Source: Azospirillum sp. TSH100 (GTDB taxonomy: Bacteria; Pseudomonadota; Alphaproteobacteria; Azospirillales; Azospirillaceae). Taken from it: 54,389 bases of DNA. Below the pieces are notes generated by a model. It searched no databases. It was not told where the DNA came from and saw only the letters and a list, made by a program, of their open reading frames with translations. Positions 18,001 through 28,400 of this stretch are shown here, piece by piece. Made by a program: the position numbers and the translations under genes. Each line of letters begins with the position of its first letter. Positions within the stretch are counted from its first letter, which is position 1. The stretch is taken from assembly GCF_004923295.1 (NCBI RefSeq), contig NZ_CP039641.1, positions 1 to 54,389 on the forward strand, in the 5' to 3' direction.

Positions 18001-21000
18001 GGCGGCGCGCGGCACCATCGAGCCGTATGACGCCATCGTCGCGCGCCTGAAGGCCGTCGACGATGCCCAGCGCAAGGTCCAGGCGGCGCAATTCGACGCC
18101 ACGCTGCGCCAGCAGACCGAGGACGCCAAGCGGCTGGCGGAGGCCTGGGGCAAGGGGGCGGAGGCGGCGCACGAGGCCGGGCTGGCGAACGAGGCCCTGG
18201 CGGAGGCCCGCAAGCGCGGTCTCGACCCGACCCAGGACGCCGGTCAGATCAAAGGCATCGCCAGCGGCATTCTGGCCCGCGACACGGCCCAGCGGGCGCA
18301 GGATTTCGCCCAGATGGCGGCCGAGCAGCGCCGGGCCGTGGACTTGGCCAACGCCGAATACGCCATGCTGGGCCAGTCCAACGCCGAGCGGGCCAAGGCG
18401 GTGGCGATCCTGCAGACCACCAACACGCTGCGCGACAAGGGGGTCGACCTCACCGACGCCGGCACCCAGGCCTATATCCGCCAGCAGGGCGAACTGGCCC
18501 GGGTGCAGTCGGTGCTGCAGGATTCCGCCCAGCAGGCCGCCAACATCAGCCAGCCGATCACCCACGCCGTCGAGGACATGATCGTCGGGGTGAAGAAGCT
18601 GGGCGATGCCGGCAAGGCGCTGATCGAGGACATGAAGCGCGTCGCCGCCCGCGCGCTGATCACCAAGCCGGCCGAAACCTGGCTGACCGGGACGCTGACC
18701 AAGCTGATGTCCGGGCCCATCGCACCGGCGAACGACAACACGCCCAAGCCGGCCAACGATCCGGGCGCGCTGGACCGCATCGTCGGCAGCGTGACCAACG
18801 GGCTGGGCTCGTCCGCCGCCAATGCCATGTGGGTCCAGGTCGCCGGCGGCGCCGCGGCACTGAACATGGCGCCGATGGCCGGCAGCGCGCCCATGCCGGT
18901 GGCCATCGCCGACGGCGGCGCCATCGTCGACACCATCCGGTCGGAAGCCCGGGCCCAGGGCGTGCCGGAGGAGGTGGCGCTCGCCGTCGCCAAGATCGAG
19001 AGCAACTTCCGCCAGACCCGCGCCGACGGCTCGCTGCTCCGCTCCGACGCCGGCGCACAGGGCGTCATGCAGCTGATGCCGGGTACGGCACAGTGGCTGG
19101 GCGTCGATGCCAGCGACACACGCGACAACGTCCGCGGCGGCATCAAGTATCTGGCGATGCTGGGGCGGCAGTTCGGCGGCGACTGGACGATGGCCGCGGC
19201 CGCCTACAACGCCGGCCCGACCCGGGTGCAGCAGTACATGAAGGGCGACCGGGCCCTGCCGGCGGAGACGGTCACCTACATCGAGCGCTTCGGCGCCACG
19301 GTGAAGACGGTGGGGACCGACGTTTCCTCCCTCGGCACCCGGGTGGGGGGCGTGACGAAGGCGCAGGAGGATGCGCTGCAGGCCCAGCTGGACGCCGCCA
19401 ACGCGGCGAAGAGCGCGGCCGGCAGCACCCAGGACCTCAACGCCTCGCAGTCGGCCCTGGTGGCCTCGGTGCTCGGCACCGCGACGGCCAACGACAACGC
19501 AGCCACCACCATCGAGGTGCAGTCGCGCGCCATCAGCCACATTGGCGAGAACGCGATCTCGGCGGCCGACCATCTGGACGATGCGGCCGACGGCGCCAAG
19601 GCCCTGGCGCGGGCCTCGGACTCCGCCGGCGGGACCCTGGTGGCGGGGGCACAGGCCGTCTACAGCGGCTTCTCCAACGCAATTTCCGGCATCTGGAATT
19701 GGGTCGCCGGTCTGTTCAGCAGCGGCAGCGGCCAGACCGCGGCGGGCACGGCCTCCGGATCGGCCACCACCGTCGCCGGCGCGGGCAACCTGCTTTCATC
19801 GGCCTCCAACATCATCAGCCTGGGCAAATCCGGCTACCAGCTCCTGCAGGGCGGTGCCGGCGCCAGCTGGGCGAATGCAGCCACCTCCTTCGCCCAGTCG
19901 TCCATCGGCGGGGCGCTGGGCCTGTCCACCAGCGGGCAGGCGGCAGCAGCAGCAGCCGGCGCACAGTCCGCCACCGCGGCGGGCGTCATGGGTGTGCCGG
20001 GCGGCGTGACCGCCGGCACGCCGGTGCTGACCAGCGCAGGGTCCGGGCTGGCCAGTGCGGCCGGCACCATTGGCGCGGCGATGCCCTACGGTGTCATCGG
20101 CGGCTTTGGCGGCACGATGGTGGGCAACGCCACCGGCTCCAAGGCCCTGGGCGCGCTGTCGGGCGCGGCCATGGGTGCCGGTGCGGCCGGCCTCGGCGCC
20201 AGCATCTGGGGGATGGGCGCGGTCGGCGGCCCGTGGGGCATCGTGGCGGCCGCCGCCATCAGCGCGATCATGGCGGCGCTGGGCACCCAGAAGCCCACCG
20301 TGGGGCCGACGGCGAGCGCTGACATCACCATCAACACCGGCGGCAAGTCGGCGACGTCGGGCAACTACCTGACCGACAACGATGGTGACCCCAAAGCCGC
20401 CCAGCAGCTGGGGTCCGCCTTCTCTGCCATCTTCACGGCGGCTGCCTCTGGCGGCGGCACCCTGGCGAAGAATTTCGGGATCGGCCAAACTGCGGCGAAG
20501 GGGCTCTATGTCGCCGGCAGTGTGCCCTATAAGGAGTTCGGCAAGGGCGATGACGCCCTGGGCAACCTCCTGCGCTACACGCTGCTCGAGCAGGGCGGCC
20601 TGACCAGCGCCGGCCCGAACGTTCTCAAGGCGATCCAGAACACCAAGGCGACGTCCTACGAAGACGCTGCCAAGGACATCGGGCTGGGCGCCTCGATCGA
20701 CGCCGGCATCACGGCCCTGTCGGAGTTGGACAAGACGCTGGGCGGCGTCACCCATGCGGCCAAGCTGGCGACGGCCGAGAGCCTGAAACCGATGCTCGAG
20801 GAGCTGGACCGCGCCAAGAAGCTCGGGATCGGCGACAGCTACGTCGGCCTCGCCACCGGCCAGCTGAAATCCTACCTCGAGCAGCTGAAGAACCCGGTCG
20901 ACTACACGACGGTCGAGCAGTCGATGGCGACGCTGACCGGGCAATTCCAGGCGCTGCGCGAGGCCGCGGTGCAGCTGGACCCGGCGCTCGCCACCACGGT

Positions 21001-22891
21001 GGACCAGATCGAGGCGGAGACGCGGGCGCGGGTCAAGAAGGAGGCTCAAACGGAAGCCCGGCGGCTGCTGAACACCGCCTCCGACCACGAGTTCCTCAAC
21101 CAGATCGAGGACCTGGGCACCACCCGCGACAAGAACGCGCGCAATCTGGCTGCCGCCGGGGTCGACATTTCGGCGGCCGGGGACATCTTCAACGCGGCCC
21201 TGACCAACCTGCTGACCGACCTGAAGCCGGCGGAACTGGACCTTGTCACCAAGACCTTCGGCGGTGACATCGGGGCGCTTGCCCAGGCCCTGAAGACCAC
21301 CGGCAAGGCTGCCGTTGAGGCGGCTGCCAACCTGCGGGCCTACACCGCTGACCTGAACAGCCGGCTGCAGGCGGCCGTCGGCAACGACCGCGGGTCTGGG
21401 CTGCTGGCACTGGACCAGCAGCAGGCGGTGGAGCTGGCCCAGGCCCGCAGCAACGGCTACGACACCTCGCTGCTGACGTTGGTGCAGCGCGCCGAACGCG
21501 GCAACAAGGCGTTCACCTTGGCCCAGACCGACGTCCTGGCTTGGTACGATCAGGAGATCACCGCGCGCCAAACCTTCATAAGCGACCTCCAGGAGGGCGC
21601 GCTGAAGGTGTCGCAGGCGGCCAAGCAGTTCTCTGCCGCCCGCGATGCCCTGGCCATCAGCCAGGACGCGCCGATCTCGCCGCAGGAGCGTCTCGACGAG
21701 GCCAAGCGCCAATGGGATGTGGCCCTGCAGATTGTGCGGTCGACCACCGCCAGCGACACGGATAAGGACACCGCCCGGTCGACGCTGATCAGCCTGGGCC
21801 AGACGCTGACGACCCTGGAGAAGGAGAACAGCGGCGGCACCGCCCGCACCCTCTACGACATGGTGCTCGGTGTGGAGCGGGAACTCGGCACTGTGGCGCC
21901 GGACAGCGCCGCAGCGACAGCCGAGACCCAGCTGAAGACAGCACAGGACCAGCTGAAGGAGCTTCAGAAGGCTCGGACCGAGGCGGCGAACGTCGGGCAG
22001 CGCCAGCTCGGCAGCCTGTCTGACCTGAAGAGCGTCATGGATCAGTCCTACGCCGTCTGGCAGGCGGCGCTGACGCCGCTGCAACGGCTTACCGGCACGA
22101 CGTCCGGAACGACGCCCGGTACGACGCAGCCGACCACAGTAAATTCCACCCGCTATGCTGCCCCCACCGCGGTGCAGGCCGATTGGGACAGCCTGTCGGC
22201 CGGGCAGCAGCTGGCCGTCACCAGACAGATCGGGTGGCAGGGGGGCATCGACGAGTCGCTGAACATCTGGCTCGCCACTACCGGCGGCAAGGCGAGCAGC
22301 TTCGAGACGGCGGTCACGACGATCGCGGACAAGCGGCGGCGCCTGCTCGCCTTCAGCAATGCGGACATCGAGACCAACTTCGGCGGCATGTCCGACATCC
22401 AGGCGGAGCGGGCGCGCAACCCCGGATTCAATCTGGCGCAATGGTTCCGGGATTTCGGCATCGATGAGGTGCTGACTGGCTCGCGACACATCCCTGGTTT
22501 TGCCACCGGCACCCTGGCCACGCCGCCCGGGGCAATCTGGGTGGGCGAGCGCGGGCCGGAGCTGCTGTGGCAGGGCGGCGGCGCCGCCATCGCCAGCTCG
22601 GCCGACAGCATGCGGATTGCCCATGCCTACGATGCCGTGGTCGCCAACGACCGGTACCCGTCGTCCGTCACGCCGATCACGCCGCCGGCGCGCCCGGTGG
22701 TGTCGGACCAACGGGAAATCCTGGCCGAGCTGCGGCTGCTCAACGAGACGGTCCGGAAGATCGCCGCCGGGCAGTTCGAGGTCGAAGGCGATGCGCAGGA
22801 CCAGCGCGACAAGCTGATCAGCGCGCTGCTGAAGGCGATCGCCGGGCTGAAGGCCGAACTGGCCGATTTGAAACCGGCCCGGGCTGCATAA
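15092..22891 (+). CDS. Tape measure protein with lytic transglycosylase domain
   Basis: A 2,599-residue protein, the largest in the window. The N-terminal half is helical and Ala-rich; residues about 465-540 carry the tape-measure pattern MTNLTYQIQDAAVQLAGGQNP and a hydrophobic segment (LLVSPTTLVVLGITAVVGAL). Residues about 1280-1410 are a soluble lytic transglycosylase domain: catalytic E1303 in VAKIESNFRQ, GVMQLMPGTAQWLG, and AAAAYNAGPTRVQQY. A glycine-rich hydrophobic region (about 1630-1735) may cross the membrane. The C-terminus has GFATGTLATPPGAIWVGERGPELL, usual for tape measures. Using about 1.5 angstrom per residue the tail would be near 390 nm. Confidence 0.92.
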   Translation: MTSQVESLSVGYEDHASAGANAAANAIKRVGEEAQTTETRVARVSKTGEQLAKSFGDAERLAAKVAAATKQFRQALEDLDRSELSLADKEKLRANILAQQEQAVQRVTAQHERYLAGMRAMEAASDAQTAGMAAATAAAGSWAGALADIYAVAGSVTSGVNGTARALQAMNADFQAGRASFAEWTAAARGLEASLRGVSAAQKAINDSVGLSRQTANTATIGQTRYAVTGRGASNGTSLTFGDDGSAERLHDIEAAFAAADAEVEAYRVSLGLVDAAQRKYQAGLTELQAVIRRAGVDEAEATRLLTAYAAANDPAAKAAKTTAADNEKLAASYKAVMASIDPAVAAQQRYDRAVADLRAGAAAAGRSEEELASDIERLTAVLSPAAVATRKEEEGLRDLASTLDKNFRATDKLAQQQALLDKAYRDGIGTTRLSQAEYQTLSAALKEQHELATRSATSTKLAAHEMTNLTYQIQDAAVQLAGGQNPLLIMMQQGPQATGAVGGLTRAMALLVSPTTLVVLGITAVVGALALVSARAISISGQTRELNTTMRAYGTTAQATAAQLRDVGKALYEGGAGKDESFASAKVLASTRGISASMGRELAQLGSDMTAGLGGKVDDAVKDLTKLATEGYPAIVKLQEAIGILTPAEMAAVRTMSEHGRQAEALGIVLDALHRRFDGMRKDAMSPAAEAMHELGVQFDRLIEAAATSSIAIRVTVALSDGFKAMADFIQNPTLEGFGKIAKMGAYVASPGGTIIGSYIADRLFGEEDAAALQQRITDAKTRLDGLIADTTIDPVTLTQEVDRARADIATLEKRLDEVTKRAAGAKASTAAAAPSGPVPAHRAANDVSSETAAWIAQQAKGREYVDAQTHAVDRLSQSLQGNAVQRALATAALKAEDEISKERLEGLNAENIRIQRRREALLQLQVGIDDTNRAAAGEVAGNELLAQAYGRSTAAVRDAEIQAKALAEAARGTIEPYDAIVARLKAVDDAQRKVQAAQFDATLRQQTEDAKRLAEAWGKGAEAAHEAGLANEALAEARKRGLDPTQDAGQIKGIASGILARDTAQRAQDFAQMAAEQRRAVDLANAEYAMLGQSNAERAKAVAILQTTNTLRDKGVDLTDAGTQAYIRQQGELARVQSVLQDSAQQAANISQPITHAVEDMIVGVKKLGDAGKALIEDMKRVAARALITKPAETWLTGTLTKLMSGPIAPANDNTPKPANDPGALDRIVGSVTNGLGSSAANAMWVQVAGGAAALNMAPMAGSAPMPVAIADGGAIVDTIRSEARAQGVPEEVALAVAKIESNFRQTRADGSLLRSDAGAQGVMQLMPGTAQWLGVDASDTRDNVRGGIKYLAMLGRQFGGDWTMAAAAYNAGPTRVQQYMKGDRALPAETVTYIERFGATVKTVGTDVSSLGTRVGGVTKAQEDALQAQLDAANAAKSAAGSTQDLNASQSALVASVLGTATANDNAATTIEVQSRAISHIGENAISAADHLDDAADGAKALARASDSAGGTLVAGAQAVYSGFSNAISGIWNWVAGLFSSGSGQTAAGTASGSATTVAGAGNLLSSASNIISLGKSGYQLLQGGAGASWANAATSFAQSSIGGALGLSTSGQAAAAAAGAQSATAAGVMGVPGGVTAGTPVLTSAGSGLASAAGTIGAAMPYGVIGGFGGTMVGNATGSKALGALSGAAMGAGAAGLGASIWGMGAVGGPWGIVAAAAISAIMAALGTQKPTVGPTASADITINTGGKSATSGNYLTDNDGDPKAAQQLGSAFSAIFTAAASGGGTLAKNFGIGQTAAKGLYVAGSVPYKEFGKGDDALGNLLRYTLLEQGGLTSAGPNVLKAIQNTKATSYEDAAKDIGLGASIDAGITALSELDKTLGGVTHAAKLATAESLKPMLEELDRAKKLGIGDSYVGLATGQLKSYLEQLKNPVDYTTVEQSMATLTGQFQALREAAVQLDPALATTVDQIEAETRARVKKEAQTEARRLLNTASDHEFLNQIEDLGTTRDKNARNLAAAGVDISAAGDIFNAALTNLLTDLKPAELDLVTKTFGGDIGALAQALKTTGKAAVEAAANLRAYTADLNSRLQAAVGNDRGSGLLALDQQQAVELAQARSNGYDTSLLTLVQRAERGNKAFTLAQTDVLAWYDQEITARQTFISDLQEGALKVSQAAKQFSAARDALAISQDAPISPQERLDEAKRQWDVALQIVRSTTASDTDKDTARSTLISLGQTLTTLEKENSGGTARTLYDMVLGVERELGTVAPDSAAATAETQLKTAQDQLKELQKARTEAANVGQRQLGSLSDLKSVMDQSYAVWQAALTPLQRLTGTTSGTTPGTTQPTTVNSTRYAAPTAVQADWDSLSAGQQLAVTRQIGWQGGIDESLNIWLATTGGKASSFETAVTTIADKRRRLLAFSNADIETNFGGMSDIQAERARNPGFNLAQWFRDFGIDEVLTGSRHIPGFATGTLATPPGAIWVGERGPELLWQGGGAAIASSADSMRIAHAYDAVVANDRYPSSVTPITPPARPVVSDQREILAELRLLNETVRKIAAGQFEVEGDAQDQRDKLISALLKAIAGLKAELADLKPARAA

Positions 22892-22901
22892 GGGAGCATC
22901 C

Positions 22902-24491
22902 ATGGACGTCCACCTCTACGACCTGGTGGCCTACCACATGGCCACCGGGCACCAGCATCGCTGGCACCTGTGCGCCGGCTCGGTGGCCTACCAGTCGCGC
23001 AGCGACGACGATCCGGCAGCCGTGACCTGGTTGCCGCTGGTCGGGCAATGGCCGACCGTCACCGTCTCGGCGGCGGCAACCGATGCCAAGGCCCAGATCG
23101 ACGATCTGAGGCTGATCAACGTCCGGATGGCGGAGCTGGACCAGTTGCCCCGCTACGCCTCGGTCTACGACATTACCGCCGGCGTCTGGCTGCGGCCGCA
23201 GCTCGGCATCCGGCCGCTGAACCTGCTGCTGACCGACTACATCGTCCAGTCGGTTACCGAGCGGGTGGTCGATGACGCCGCCCCGCTGTCGACGGCGGTG
23301 ACCATCTGGCGGGCCAAAGCCGGCCTGATCGTGCCGGACCAGACCGAGCTGAAGCTGCCGGTCTATGACAGGCAGCTGGACTTCGACACGCCGATCCAAA
23401 AAGACGGTGCGAAATACCTTGGGACCGGCGGGTACGAAGGGCCGGCGACGCTGAAGAACACCTTGAAGGAGCGGTGTTTCGGCCATTGCCTCTTCGTGCA
23501 GCCAACCTACCTGGGCGTGATCGACTTCGGGGCGGCTGCCGGCGGCCTGCTGCATGTGTGGTCGGTCAACGGTGGGCAGGCGATCAACGACGTGCCGCGG
23601 GGATGGTCGAAGGGCGTCGCCGTCTCCAAGACGGCCGGCGTCCCAGCCTCCAACCAGCTCCGCGTCGATGCCGCCACCGGCATGATCCACACCGCCGTGA
23701 AGTACGAAGACTTCCGGGTCGAGGTGCAGGGCGATAAGACCGGCGGCACCTGGCGCCGGTATATCGGCGAGGTGATCGCCTTCCTGGCGGTGCAGCATGG
23801 GGGGTTGGCCACCACAGCCGACGTCAGCGGCATGGACGCCGTTCCCCGGACGATCGGCCTCTATCTGACGGCCGGCGCCGGCACCACCCACCGGGATGCC
23901 TATGGCAAGCTGGTGGGCAGCGTGGCGCGCGGCCGCTGGTACATCGACCGCGACGATGACCGGATCGTGGTGACGCGGCTGCCGCGCGCAACCGGGGTGA
24001 CACCGGCGCGCAGCTACAGCAAGGCCACCGGCGCCACCCCCGGGCTCAAGCCCCGCTCCACCAGCAGCGTGGTGCCGACCAAGACGGTGACGGTGCTGTA
24101 TGCCGAGAACCCGTCCCCCTCCGATGCGGCGCCTAATTCCACCCCGGCGGATGCGGCGCTGTGGACCCAGCAATGGCGGGAATCGATCACCGTCACCGAT
24201 CCTGTCATCGCCGCCGCCTACGGCATCTCCGGCAAGGTGGAGCGCATTGAGACGCACCTGACCCTGCAGGCCGACGCGGATGCGGAAGCCCCCCTCTGGC
24301 TGGCGGAGAAGGCCAATCCGCCCCGGGCCTATGAACTGCGGGTGCGCGACGGCGCGCCCGGGCTGTGGATCGGCGCCGGCGTCTCGATCACCGATGACAT
24401 CGCCGGCTTCGAGGCCGGCGCCACCGCGGTGATCGCCGGCCGCACCAACCGGGACCGCGGCGGCGGGGCCACCCTCTCTGTGGAGCGCTGA
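22902..24491 (+). CDS. Tail-tip protein (529 aa)
   Basis: First gene after the tape measure, where siphoviruses encode distal tail or hub proteins. The sequence is beta-rich with hub-like features (HLYDLVAYHMATGHQHRWHLCAGS; DDDRIVVTRLPRATGVTPARSYSKATG). A domain around residues 60-170 resembles phage tail proteins that handle a WLPLVG-type N-terminal strand, but I cannot name the family securely. It probably forms part of the tail tip that joins the tube to the fibres. Confidence 0.6.
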   Translation: MDVHLYDLVAYHMATGHQHRWHLCAGSVAYQSRSDDDPAAVTWLPLVGQWPTVTVSAAATDAKAQIDDLRLINVRMAELDQLPRYASVYDITAGVWLRPQLGIRPLNLLLTDYIVQSVTERVVDDAAPLSTAVTIWRAKAGLIVPDQTELKLPVYDRQLDFDTPIQKDGAKYLGTGGYEGPATLKNTLKERCFGHCLFVQPTYLGVIDFGAAAGGLLHVWSVNGGQAINDVPRGWSKGVAVSKTAGVPASNQLRVDAATGMIHTAVKYEDFRVEVQGDKTGGTWRRYIGEVIAFLAVQHGGLATTADVSGMDAVPRTIGLYLTAGAGTTHRDAYGKLVGSVARGRWYIDRDDDRIVVTRLPRATGVTPARSYSKATGATPGLKPRSTSSVVPTKTVTVLYAENPSPSDAAPNSTPADAALWTQQWRESITVTDPVIAAAYGISGKVERIETHLTLQADADAEAPLWLAEKANPPRAYELRVRDGAPGLWIGAGVSITDDIAGFEAGATAVIAGRTNRDRGGGATLSVER

Positions 24492-24494
24492 TCG

Positions 24495-25406
24495 ATGGCA
24501 GCACTGACCGGCTTCATGGCCGACCGCAACGAGGTGGTGAACCCGGCCGGGAAGAACCCCTGCACCATCACCAGCAACGCTGTCTGGGAGGTCACAGGCC
24601 CTCTGGACGCCATGAAGGGTTTCCCGCTGGGGGACCGGGCGGTGTCGAAGCGGACGGGGACCAGGACGGACCCTGTCTGGATCCGCTTCGAGTGGGCCTC
24701 CCCCATCTACATGAGCTATGGCGGGCTCTATGAGACCAACCTGCGGCAGTCGGCCTATTGCCGCATGCAGGGCTTTGCCGACAGCGACCTGCAGGTCGAG
24801 CGGGCCACGACCCGCAATGCCATCGGCCGCGATCGCCGCGTGGTGCCCAGCTTGACCGACCCGAAGAAGCTGCGGGCCGGCGCGCCGAACTGGCTGCGCG
24901 GCGACCTCGATCCGCGGGACGAGCAGCTCTACCCGAAGGACATCCATGTCCGGGTGCCGCTCTGCCGGGTCAAGGTGATCGTGTGGACGCTCTGGGGACC
25001 GGCGGCAAAGCCCGACGGGTCTGACGACACCGGCTACCGGATCGGGCTGGCCTGGGCCGGCGATGGCCTGTCCTTCGTCCGCCACGTCGGCTCGAGCGGC
25101 GAAGGCGTCAAGAGCAACGACGAGCGGATCGAAATGCCGGGCGGCTCGGTGTGGGTCGAGCCCGGCATCACCAAGCGCATGGTCACCATCGAGCGCCGCG
25201 TGGTCGACAAGTCGCTGCGGGATGACCTCTTCGACATGGCGATGCGCTCGGGGAAGCGGAATCCGTTGGTCTGGCTGCCGAACGCCAAGCCCGCCGACTG
25301 CTTCCGCTATGGCGGGCTTTTCCGCCGCGTGGATGACCACACCGGCACCTATGTGGCCAGCCGCTACACCTCCGCGAAGATTGAACTGGAAGGGTGGAGA
25401 GAATGA
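24495..25406 (+). CDS. Tail-tip / baseplate protein (303 aa)
   Basis: A beta-rich protein with NPAGKNPCTITSNAVWEV near the start, WIRFEWASPIYMSYGGLYETNLRQSAYCRMQ in the middle (quoted in part) and a C-terminal ELEGWRE. The stop overlaps the fibre gene start (ATGA), which implies coupled translation with the fibre. Function inferred from position only. Confidence 0.55.
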   Translation: MAALTGFMADRNEVVNPAGKNPCTITSNAVWEVTGPLDAMKGFPLGDRAVSKRTGTRTDPVWIRFEWASPIYMSYGGLYETNLRQSAYCRMQGFADSDLQVERATTRNAIGRDRRVVPSLTDPKKLRAGAPNWLRGDLDPRDEQLYPKDIHVRVPLCRVKVIVWTLWGPAAKPDGSDDTGYRIGLAWAGDGLSFVRHVGSSGEGVKSNDERIEMPGGSVWVEPGITKRMVTIERRVVDKSLRDDLFDMAMRSGKRNPLVWLPNAKPADCFRYGGLFRRVDDHTGTYVASRYTSAKIELEGWRE

Positions 25407-28400
25407 CGATCGACGATGCAACCCTCGCCGCTTCGGCCGATCGGCTCGGCAAATACAACCTGGACCCCTACAACGAAACCTCCAACCCCTATGGCCTGGC
25501 CGATGTCGGCGGCGCCGACAACAACATCGAGCAGGCCTTCGGCGACGTCGCCACGGTGGGCAAGGCAACGGCGGAGCGTGCTGCGGCCGCCAAGGCCAAC
25601 CAGGACGCCTCCGCCGCCAGCGTCCTGGCCGCGGCCGGAAGCGCTGCGGCCGCGGATGCTGCCCGGGTGACGACCCAGGGGCTGCGGGACCAGACGCAGG
25701 CTCTGCGCGACGCCACTGCGGCTGACCGGGTGCTGGCGCAGAGCTATGTCGGAACGGCGCAGAACGTGATCGTGCCTGCGATCAACTACCGGCTGGCGAG
25801 CGCGTGGGACACCGCCGGCAATGCCACGGCCTACACGCTGACCGGCGTCGTGGCGGTCTACCGCTATGATACCCGGCTGGACTCGGACTTCGGCCGTTGG
25901 CGTAAGGGACGGGTGGCGCGGGCGAGCACTTGGTATCAGGAGGCGCTGAACACCAGCGTGCGGGGGGCGAAAAGAGAGTTCCCCGTGGTCGCCCTGATCG
26001 TTGCTACGGCGTCTCTGGTGGTGATCTACGACGCTCTGGATCTGGACAGCAATCTCAGCCCGCGCATGTGGATGGTGTTCGCCAACGGCAACGGGGCGCT
26101 TCCCATCGCGGCGGTGGCGAACCATGCCATCACCAGCATCTCGGCGCGCAACGGCCTGATTTACCTGGGCATGGCGATCAGCACCGGCACCGCGATCATC
26201 GGCATGCCGTTCCTGGACATGCTGAAAGACCGTTCCGGCCGCATCACTGCCAGCGGGATCTGCTATCGCACGCTCGGGCTGGCGAACCGGGGCGCCACGG
26301 TATCCCTGGAAACCAGCTACGCCACCCCAGCGATCGTCCATAACTCTGTCGTTTGGGTGGACCTCCGCGTGCTGCCCGGTGCCCCGCTGGACCCTGTCTC
26401 GCGCCTGCCGGTGCCAACGGTCGCTGTGGCTACGCCGACCGGCACTTCGGTAATCCACCCCACCGGGTTGGTGGCCAACGTCACGGGTTACGGTGGGCAC
26501 GCCCGGTGTGTGCTGACCAACAACGACTTGTGGGTGTATCGCCAGACAGCGGATGACGGCCGTGGTGTCGTCTATCGGATGCGCATCCCCTACGCCGCTG
26601 GGGCCACTGCCACCTACGGCTATCTGCCAGGCACCGTCCCTGGCCTGCTGTCTGCGACGGCCTTGGGGTCACATCGTCCCAATTTCGCCGTCTGGTCTGA
26701 CGGGTGGGCGCGCGGTGGTGACACCGGTTTGTCCGTCGTCGTTGACGACGCCGGAAACCCCGCCAACAGCCTGTTTGCGAACATCACGAAGGATTACGCC
26801 ACCGGTTGGATGCCAGGTGATACGCGGCTGGCGACGCTGTGCGAGGGCGCGGGGACCAATGGAGCGAGCGGCGGGGAACTGATCGTTAATGGTGACTTCA
26901 GCGCGGGAACGGCCAATTGGGCTTCCATGGCAGGCGCGGAGGCCGGCACGCTTTCCTCAGTATCTGGGGGTCTTCGCGTGGTTCCCACGGGGACTTGGGG
27001 GGCTGGCTTTCAACAAGTCACCACGGTCATTGGCCAAACATACACGGTCTCGTTCGATGTCGTGGCCTTGGCTGGCGTGCTTGCCACCATTCGCATCCGA
27101 GATAGCGGAGGCGATGTTGCGATGATCGGTCCCGGAGGGCTGGACTCGCCCGCCCTGGGGCGTCGTACGCTGACCTTCGTTGCCCGCCAGACTGCAACCA
27201 ACGTCTGCTTGTTTGCAAACGGCGGGTCTGCTGATTTCGACAATGTGACGTGCCGAAAGACCGGCACGTTCAGCGACGTGGTGACCGGCTCCGGCGACGT
27301 GATTACCAATGGTGATGGCACCACCACCACCGGGTGGACTGCGGCCAACAGTGCCGCTCTCTCTGTCGCCAGCGGCTATATTCGCGTCACCAACGGGGCG
27401 GCATCCCCAGGCCAGTCGCGCCAGACCCTCACCACGGTCCCTGGTGAAACGTATCTCATCACCTTCACGTGGAGTAACGGCACCTCGACCAATGCCCCAG
27501 GCGCACTGCTTGGGACGAGTGCCGGCATCGCCGACCTTGGCCTGATCGTCGGGACCGGTTCGGCCGGTTCCGTCTCAGGGCAGTTCAAGGCAGTGGGAAC
27601 GATCACCTATTTGTCGTTCCAGGGAGACGCAACGTCAGGCCACTATTTCGATGTGAAGGCGATCAGCTGCAAACAGGCAGTCCCTGATCGCAGCTACAAA
27701 GGCAAGGCGCTTGTTACCGTTGGAACGCTGACCCGGACGCTTCTGGCGTCCACCAGCGACCAATACGAATACAGCGGCTTCAGCTCCGCCTCCTACTTCG
27801 ACCAGCCCTACAACCCGGATCATGATCCGGGGACTGGCGATCTGGTGATCCGCCTGCGCGGGGGCGCCAGTGTTGCCAATGGATATTACCTGGATCGAGA
27901 CAGCTCCGGCGGCACCAGCGCGCGGTTCAGCATCGCCGCCAACTTCAACAAGGCGGCATTCCTCATTCACGACGGCACGAATGGGGTCAGTCTGATTAGC
28001 GCCACTGATTTTGCCGGCGGGGCTCGCCACGTCTGGACGTTCATCATTCGCCGCGCGACGCAGACGGCGGAGATCTGGTGCGACGGTGCTCTGGACGCCT
28101 CCACCAGCTGCGCCGCTGTCGGCAGCCTGACCAACACTGCGGCCCGGCTGCGGGTGGGAGAACGTGTCGCGGCATCGGCTCCGGCACCGGGGCTGGCCGT
28201 TTCGATGCTGCGGATCGGCACCTACGCCCCGACGCCGGCGCAGATCCGGAAAATGGACGCGGACGAGATGGCCGCCGCCGCGGGCAAGATGATGCTGGGC
28301 GGCACCAGCAACAACGTGCAGGCCATGGCATTCGATGATGATGCTGGCCTGCTGACAGTCGCCACGGCCGATGGCATGGACCAACTCTCCGGGCTTCGCC

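Noticed and set aside
15098..19573. A 1,491-codon open frame on the minus strand opposite the tape measure gene
   Set aside because: It is the antisense shadow of a high-GC gene: Arg/Gly/Leu-rich low-complexity sequence, no family resemblance and no ribosome site. The plus-strand tape measure has clear domains.
19796..22903. Further long minus-strand frames opposite tape measure and other late genes (also 3212-4960, 22818-25568, 37834-40383)
   Set aside because: All are opposite genes with recognised domains and show only the stop-poor pattern expected in very GC-rich DNA.
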